From NCBI GenBank assembly GCA_964627045.1, contig CAZVIK010000130.1:1-11370 (forward strand): a stretch of 11,370 nt of DNA, read 5' to 3'. A program made the translations under genes and the position numbers. Source of the DNA: CAZVIK01 sp964627045. GTDB taxonomy: Bacteria > Acidobacteriota > Terriglobia > Bryobacterales > Bryobacteraceae. Every line of letters begins with the position of its first letter. The stretch's first letter is position 1. The notes below the pieces were generated by a model that saw only the letters and a program-made list of their open reading frames with translations, had not been told where the DNA came from and did no database searches. Below, in pieces: positions 7,611 to 11,370 of this stretch.

Positions 7611-9233
7611 ATGGGAACCGATCGCACCCGCTTGCAGGACCCGGTTCAGGAGGCCGAACAGGCGCGCACTCTGGCCGCGCGCTACCGTTGCGAGTTCGTC
7701 GACCTCGCCAGCGCCCGGATCGACCACGACCTGTTCCGTTCCATCCCGGTCGACCTGATGTTCCGCTACAATTTCGTGCCGATGCGTGCCGAGAACGGTT
7801 CCCTGGAAATCGCTCTGGCCGACCCCCGCAATCTGAACCTCATCGACGAGCTCGCGATCCTGCTCAACAAGAAGCTCAAGGTCAAGGTCGCCACGCTCTC
7901 GCAGATCGCCGACCTGCTCAAGAAGACCGAGCAATCCCAGCGCGTCCTGGAAGAGGTCACCGAAGGCTTCGCGCTCGACGTGGTCGGCGACGAGGACAAC
8001 CAGGACGAGACCCTCTCCATCGACCGGCTGACGGCCGCCGACAGCGACATCGCGCCGGTCATCAAGCTGGTCGACACCACCATCTTCAACGCCCTAGAGC
8101 GGCGCGCCAGCGACATCCACATCGAAACGCGCGACCAGGAAGTGGCCATCAAGTACCGCATCGACGGCGTGCTGCACTACGCCATGCCGCCCATCGCCAA
8201 GGACTGGCACTCGACCATCATCAGCCGCATCAAGGTCATGAGCGAGCTCGATATCGCCGAGCGCCGCGTGCCGCAGGACGGGCGTTTCCGCGTGCGCTAC
8301 AAAACCAGGCTCATCGATTTTCGCGTCTCCATCATGCCGACCATTTACGGCGAGGACGCCGTGCTGCGCGTGCTCGACAAAGAGTCCATGAGCGAGAAGT
8401 TCGCCAAGCTCTCACTCGACGTGGTGGGTTTCTCCGAGTCCGAGCTGGCCAAGCTGCGCCGCTACATCAAGGAGCCTTACGGCATGGTGCTGGTAACCGG
8501 CCCCACCGGCTCGGGCAAGACCACCACGCTATACGCGGCGCTCAGCGAGATCAAAAACGACGAGGACAAGATCATCACCGTCGAGGACCCGGTCGAGTAC
8601 CAGATCAAAGGAATCACGCAGATCCCGGTGAACGAGAAGAAGGGGCTCACCTTCGCCCGCGGGCTGCGCAGCATCCTGCGGCACGATCCCGACAAGATCA
8701 TGGTCGGCGAGATCCGCGACCAGGAGACCGCCCAGATCGCCATCAACGCCGCGCTCACCGGCCACCTGGTCTTTACCACCGTTCACGCCAACAACGTGCT
8801 CGACGTGCTGGGCCGTTTCCTGAACATGGGCGTGGAGCCCTACAACTTCGTTTCGGCGCTGAACTGCATTTTGGCCCAACGGCTGGTGCGGGTCATCTGC
8901 ACCCACTGCAAACACCGCGTGACGTACACGGATGCCTACCTTGCCGACAGTGGCCTGGACCCATCCGAGTGGCGCGCGGTCACCTTTTATGAAGGAAGCG
9001 GTTGCTTCGAATGCGGCGGCACGGGGTTCCGGGGGCGTACGGCCATCTGCGAACTGCTCGACTTGACCGAGCGCATCCGCGAGATGATCCTGGACAAGCG
9101 CCCCAGCAGCGAAATCCGGCGCGTGGCGCGCGAGGAGGGCATGACGTTCCTCCGCGAATCCGGCCTGGAGAAGGTCCGCACCGGCGCGACCACGCTGAAG
9201 GAACTGAACAAGGTGACCTTCATCGAGGGATAG
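7611..9233 (+). CDS. pilB: Type IV pilus assembly / GspE-family ATPase
   Basis: PilB/GspE is the hexameric cytoplasmic ATPase that powers pilus extension or pseudopilus assembly. The 540-residue protein has an N-terminal MshEN/T2SSE_N domain (about 10-105), a linker, and the ATPase domain. The Walker A GPTGSGKT is at 297-304, the Asp box ITVEDPVEYQ at 322-331, the Walker B-containing DKIMVGEIRD at 361-370, and the His box TGHLVFTTVHANN at 383-395. A C-terminal tetracysteine zinc site is intact (Cys430, Cys433, Cys465, Cys468), which is typical of assembly ATPases and absent from PilT retraction ATPases. ATG at 7611 follows GAGG (7601-7604), which runs into the pilC stop. All catalytic motifs are present, so it should be active. 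It is slightly shorter than many PilB proteins (about 570), with the difference near the N-terminus. Confidence 0.95.
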   Translation: MGTDRTRLQDPVQEAEQARTLAARYRCEFVDLASARIDHDLFRSIPVDLMFRYNFVPMRAENGSLEIALADPRNLNLIDELAILLNKKLKVKVATLSQIADLLKKTEQSQRVLEEVTEGFALDVVGDEDNQDETLSIDRLTAADSDIAPVIKLVDTTIFNALERRASDIHIETRDQEVAIKYRIDGVLHYAMPPIAKDWHSTIISRIKVMSELDIAERRVPQDGRFRVRYKTRLIDFRVSIMPTIYGEDAVLRVLDKESMSEKFAKLSLDVVGFSESELAKLRRYIKEPYGMVLVTGPTGSGKTTTLYAALSEIKNDEDKIITVEDPVEYQIKGITQIPVNEKKGLTFARGLRSILRHDPDKIMVGEIRDQETAQIAINAALTGHLVFTTVHANNVLDVLGRFLNMGVEPYNFVSALNCILAQRLVRVICTHCKHRVTYTDAYLADSGLDPSEWRAVTFYEGSGCFECGGTGFRGRTAICELLDLTERIREMILDKRPSSEIRRVAREEGMTFLRESGLEKVRTGATTLKELNKVTFIEG

Positions 9234-9248
9234 GCGCCCGAGAACCCT

Positions 9249-10148
9249 ATGGCACCCTTTCGCGCACTAGCCGGCCTGCTCAGCGATCCGCCGCCTGCTT
9301 TCGCCTTCGAGATTTCCGGAGCGGGCCTCGCCGCGGCTCGCATCGGCAGGCAGCCCGAGGTCTCTTTCGGCGCTCTGCCGAAGGACGCCCTGGCCGTGAC
9401 GCCGCTGCGGGATAACGTTTTGCGCCCCGACGCCCTGCTCGCTCAGGTACGCGAACTCGCGCCGGGCGAATCCGGACGGAAACGCCGCCGCGCGGCTTTG
9501 ATTCTGCCCGACTACGCGGTGCGCGTCTCCGTGCTCGATTTCGACGAGTTCCCGTCGGACCCCAAGGAGCAGGCCTCGCTGGTTCGATTCCGGCTGAAGA
9601 GGACCATTCCGTTCGACGTGGATGCAGCGGCGTTGAGCTTTCACGCCCAGCCGTCGCGCCATGGGAACGGCAAGGCGGCCGACGTCGTCGCTGCCGTGGC
9701 GCCGCTGGAGGTGGTGGCGCACTATGAAGCGCCGTTCCGCCTGGCGGGTTTCCACCTGGGGCATGTCACCACTTCCGCCCTGGCGGCTCTGGAACTGGTT
9801 CCGGCCACCGGCCTGCACCTATTGGTGAAGCGAACCGGCCACGTGCTCAGCCTCGCCGTCGCCGAGCGCGGTCTGCTGCGGCTCGTCCGCGCCATGGAAC
9901 TCGCCGATTTCGACGCCGCAGAGATTGCCGCGCACCTGTTCCCGACGCTCGCCTATGTGGAGGACCGGTTTTCGGCTTTGCCCGATACGTTGCTGTGTTG
10001 CGGCTTCGGCGCCGCCACGGGCGACGCGCTCGCCTGGTTCCAATCCGAGTTTGGGGTGAGGTCGGAGGCGCTGGCCTCCCGCTGGGGACAACCGGGCGAA
10101 TTCAACGCGGGGCTGCTCGGATACCTGGAAGGCGTCAAGGATTCTTAG
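9249..10148 (+). CDS. pilM: PilM-like type IV pilus assembly protein
   Basis: PilM is an actin-fold cytoplasmic protein that binds the N-terminal tail of PilN and links the ATPase to the periplasmic alignment complex. This 299-residue protein is recognised mainly by position before pilN and pilO, plus a region matching PilM: EQASLVRFRLKRTIPFDVD (107-125), comparable to the family's conserved block before IPF. A residual actin-like phosphate-1 strand, FEISGAGLAAARI (20-32), replaces the usual D-I-G-x-S-x-x-K pattern: Glu21 for Asp, Ser23 for Gly, and no Lys. ATP binding is therefore doubtful. It is shorter than typical PilM (about 350). It begins 15 bp after pilB with only a weak Shine-Dalgarno, and ends 2 bp before pilN. 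A GspL cytoplasmic-domain relative is the main alternative. Confidence 0.75.
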   Translation: MAPFRALAGLLSDPPPAFAFEISGAGLAAARIGRQPEVSFGALPKDALAVTPLRDNVLRPDALLAQVRELAPGESGRKRRRAALILPDYAVRVSVLDFDEFPSDPKEQASLVRFRLKRTIPFDVDAAALSFHAQPSRHGNGKAADVVAAVAPLEVVAHYEAPFRLAGFHLGHVTTSALAALELVPATGLHLLVKRTGHVLSLAVAERGLLRLVRAMELADFDAAEIAAHLFPTLAYVEDRFSALPDTLLCCGFGAATGDALAWFQSEFGVRSEALASRWGQPGEFNAGLLGYLEGVKDS

Positions 10149-10150
10149 CC

Positions 10151-10717
10151 ATGCGAATCTCGGTCAATCTTGCCAGCGAGCCATTCCGCCGGGACCGGCC
10201 TATGCTGGCGGCTTCGGCGCTGGTTGGCGTGGCGCTGGTTGCGGTGCTGGCCATGCTGGTGTCGCTCGCGATCATGGAGCGCGGCGCGGCGTCCGAAGCG
10301 CGACGGGATATGGCCGCGCTCGCCCAGCGCATGCAGCGTCTGGCCTCGGAGCAAGCGCGTCTGGAAGAGACCCTGCGGCAGCCGGCCAACGCCGAAGTGC
10401 TCGACAAGGTCACCTTCATCAATGCGCTGCTGGCCCGCAAGGGGATCAGTTGGACGCGAATCTTCGAAGACTTGGGCGAGGTGATGCCCTACAACGTGCG
10501 TCTCATTTCGGTCCGCCCGCAGGTGAACGCGCAGAACGCCGTGCTGCTGGAGATGGTGGTGGGCGCACAGTCCCAGGTCCCGGTCATCGACATGCTCAAG
10601 CGGCTGGAGAATTCACCGCAGTTCGGCGCCACCGAGGTCCACAACTGGCAGCCGCCCAGCCAGACCGAACCGCTCTACCGGTATCGCGTGACGGTGAGCT
10701 ACGGGCAGAAGCTATGA
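10151..10717 (+). CDS. pilN: PilN-like inner-membrane alignment protein
   Basis: PilN is a bitopic inner-membrane protein that binds PilM in the cytoplasm and pairs with PilO in the periplasm. The 188-residue product has a short cytoplasmic tail (residues 1-17, MRISVNLASEPFRRDRP), one membrane segment (about 18-42), a coiled coil (about 45-80) and a small periplasmic alpha/beta domain (about 95-188). The tail holds VNLASEPFRR where classical PilN has INLLPxR, so the docking motif is a variant. ATG at 10151 is supported by AAGGA (10138-10142), 8 nt upstream. The frame stays open further upstream inside pilM, but an earlier start would add residues before the docking motif. It lies 2 bp after pilM and 10 bp before pilO. 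Confidence 0.82.
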   Translation: MRISVNLASEPFRRDRPMLAASALVGVALVAVLAMLVSLAIMERGAASEARRDMAALAQRMQRLASEQARLEETLRQPANAEVLDKVTFINALLARKGISWTRIFEDLGEVMPYNVRLISVRPQVNAQNAVLLEMVVGAQSQVPVIDMLKRLENSPQFGATEVHNWQPPSQTEPLYRYRVTVSYGQKL

Positions 10718-10727
10718 GGAGTCCGCG

Positions 10728-11339
10728 ATGAAGGCGCCGAACCTGCAAATCGCCCGCCCGTGGCGCGGCCTCTGGGAGCGGTTGGCGAAAGACCCGCGCC
10801 TGAGCGTGCGCGTCGCGCTGGGCGTCCTGCTGTTGGCCAACCTCGTGGCCGCCGCCGCCGTGTTCCGCCCCTGGGGCGGTTCGCAAGAGGAGCTACAGCG
10901 GCAATTGGCCGAACTCCGCCGGTCGGCCGGAGAGAGGGAGAAGGCCGTCGAACGGTTGCGGGCGCTCGCCGGGGCCGTAGAGCGGACCCGCGCCGAGTCC
11001 GACTTGTTCCTCGAGCGGCACTTCCTTCCCGGGCAAACGGCGTACTCGACCGTTCTCGATGAGTTGCGCACGGTGGCCGACAAGTCCGGCGTGAAGGCCA
11101 AGGACCATTCCTTCGACCTGCAACCCATCGAGGGCAGCAACACGCTGGATCTGATGAACGTCACCGGCAACTACGAAGGCTCTTTCGCCGATCTGGTCCA
11201 GTTCGTCAACGCCATCGACCGTTCGCCGCGCTTTCTCACCATCGAGCGCTTGCAGGCCGCGCCGCTTCAGGCCCAGGGGACGCTGAACATCAACCTGCGC
11301 GTCAACGTGTATGTCCGGCGGGAGGCGGAGGCACGATGA
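10728..11339 (+). CDS. pilO: PilO-like inner-membrane alignment protein
   Basis: PilO forms a heterodimer with PilN in the periplasm and contacts PilP and the secretin. The 203-residue protein has a short cytoplasmic N-terminus, one membrane segment (about residues 26-46), a charged coiled coil (about 52-95), and a periplasmic ferredoxin-like domain. Within that domain, VTGNYEGSFADLVQFVNAIDRSPRFLTIERL (145-175) matches the PilO pattern of a strand, a helix and then L-x-I. ATG at 10728 follows GAGGAG (10716-10721) by 6 nt. The Shine-Dalgarno overlaps the pilN stop, so the two are translationally linked. The last codons overlap the start of the next gene (ATGA). Confidence 0.83.
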   Translation: MKAPNLQIARPWRGLWERLAKDPRLSVRVALGVLLLANLVAAAAVFRPWGGSQEELQRQLAELRRSAGEREKAVERLRALAGAVERTRAESDLFLERHFLPGQTAYSTVLDELRTVADKSGVKAKDHSFDLQPIEGSNTLDLMNVTGNYEGSFADLVQFVNAIDRSPRFLTIERLQAAPLQAQGTLNINLRVNVYVRREAEAR

Positions 11340-11370
11340 AGCTTGGCGCGGAACCGAAACGCCTGGCGAT
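11336..11370 (+). CDS. Start of an unidentified operon gene, cut by the window edge
   Basis: An ATG at 11336 overlaps the pilO stop in the arrangement ATGA and is preceded by GGAGG (11327-11331). Eleven codons are visible (MKLGAEPKRLA), then the window ends. The overlap and Shine-Dalgarno make it a real coupled gene. In type IV pilus operons the next gene often encodes PilP or another inner-membrane component, but too little is present to identify it. Confidence 0.6.
   Translation, partial: MKLGAEPKRLA

Noticed and set aside
7688..8992. 434-codon open frame overlapping pilB in another frame
   Set aside because: The product is extremely Arg/His/Gly/Pro-rich and lies wholly inside the well-supported pilB. 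It is a composition artefact.

Overview
The window reads as GC-rich bacterial chromosome in two blocks transcribed away from each other. Protein motifs and gene content suggest a soil-type diderm, most plausibly an Acidobacteriota of the Solibacter/Bryobacter kind. That assignment is inferred from the style of the CsgG-like, LolA-like and PilM/N/O-like proteins and was not confirmed by any search. A diderm envelope is supported by LolA, the CsgG-family protein and the type IV pilus/type II secretion genes.

Left block (1-4545, minus strand): the classical str operon in the order rpsL-rpsG-fusA-tuf, all four genes intact. A strong sigma70-type promoter (TTGACA, 18-bp spacer, TATATT) lies at 4516-4545. 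It implies a 5' leader of about 270 nt before rpsL, which starts with GTG behind a good Shine-Dalgarno. The leader contains three back-to-back stem-loops and, upstream of them, a pair of mutually exclusive stems. The rpsL-rpsG gap is only 6 nt, so the E. coli-type S7 autoregulatory structure between those genes cannot be present.

Middle (4546-5744, plus strand): a non-coding gap, then a CsgG-family secreted protein gene. It is interrupted by a single in-frame TAA at codon 147, while family-typical sequence continues in the same frame for another 178 codons. The simplest reading is a recent nonsense pseudogene, or a base-call error.

Right block (5745-11370, plus strand): a tightly packed operon. 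Order: lolA-like periplasmic lipoprotein carrier, pilC/gspF (inner-membrane platform), pilB/gspE (assembly ATPase), then pilM-, pilN- and pilO-like genes for the inner-membrane alignment complex, then the first 35 nt of another gene overlapping pilO by 4 nt. Gaps within it are 2 to 15 nt. Together these encode the motor and inner-membrane part of a type IV pilus or closely related type II secretion machine. The secretin and pilotin may lie beyond the right edge. No pilin, PilT, prepilin peptidase or secretin gene is present here. The PilM-like protein has a degraded nucleotide-binding motif and its PilN-like partner has a non-standard N-terminal docking motif.

No tRNA, rRNA, CRISPR array, insertion sequence or clear Rho-independent terminator was seen.
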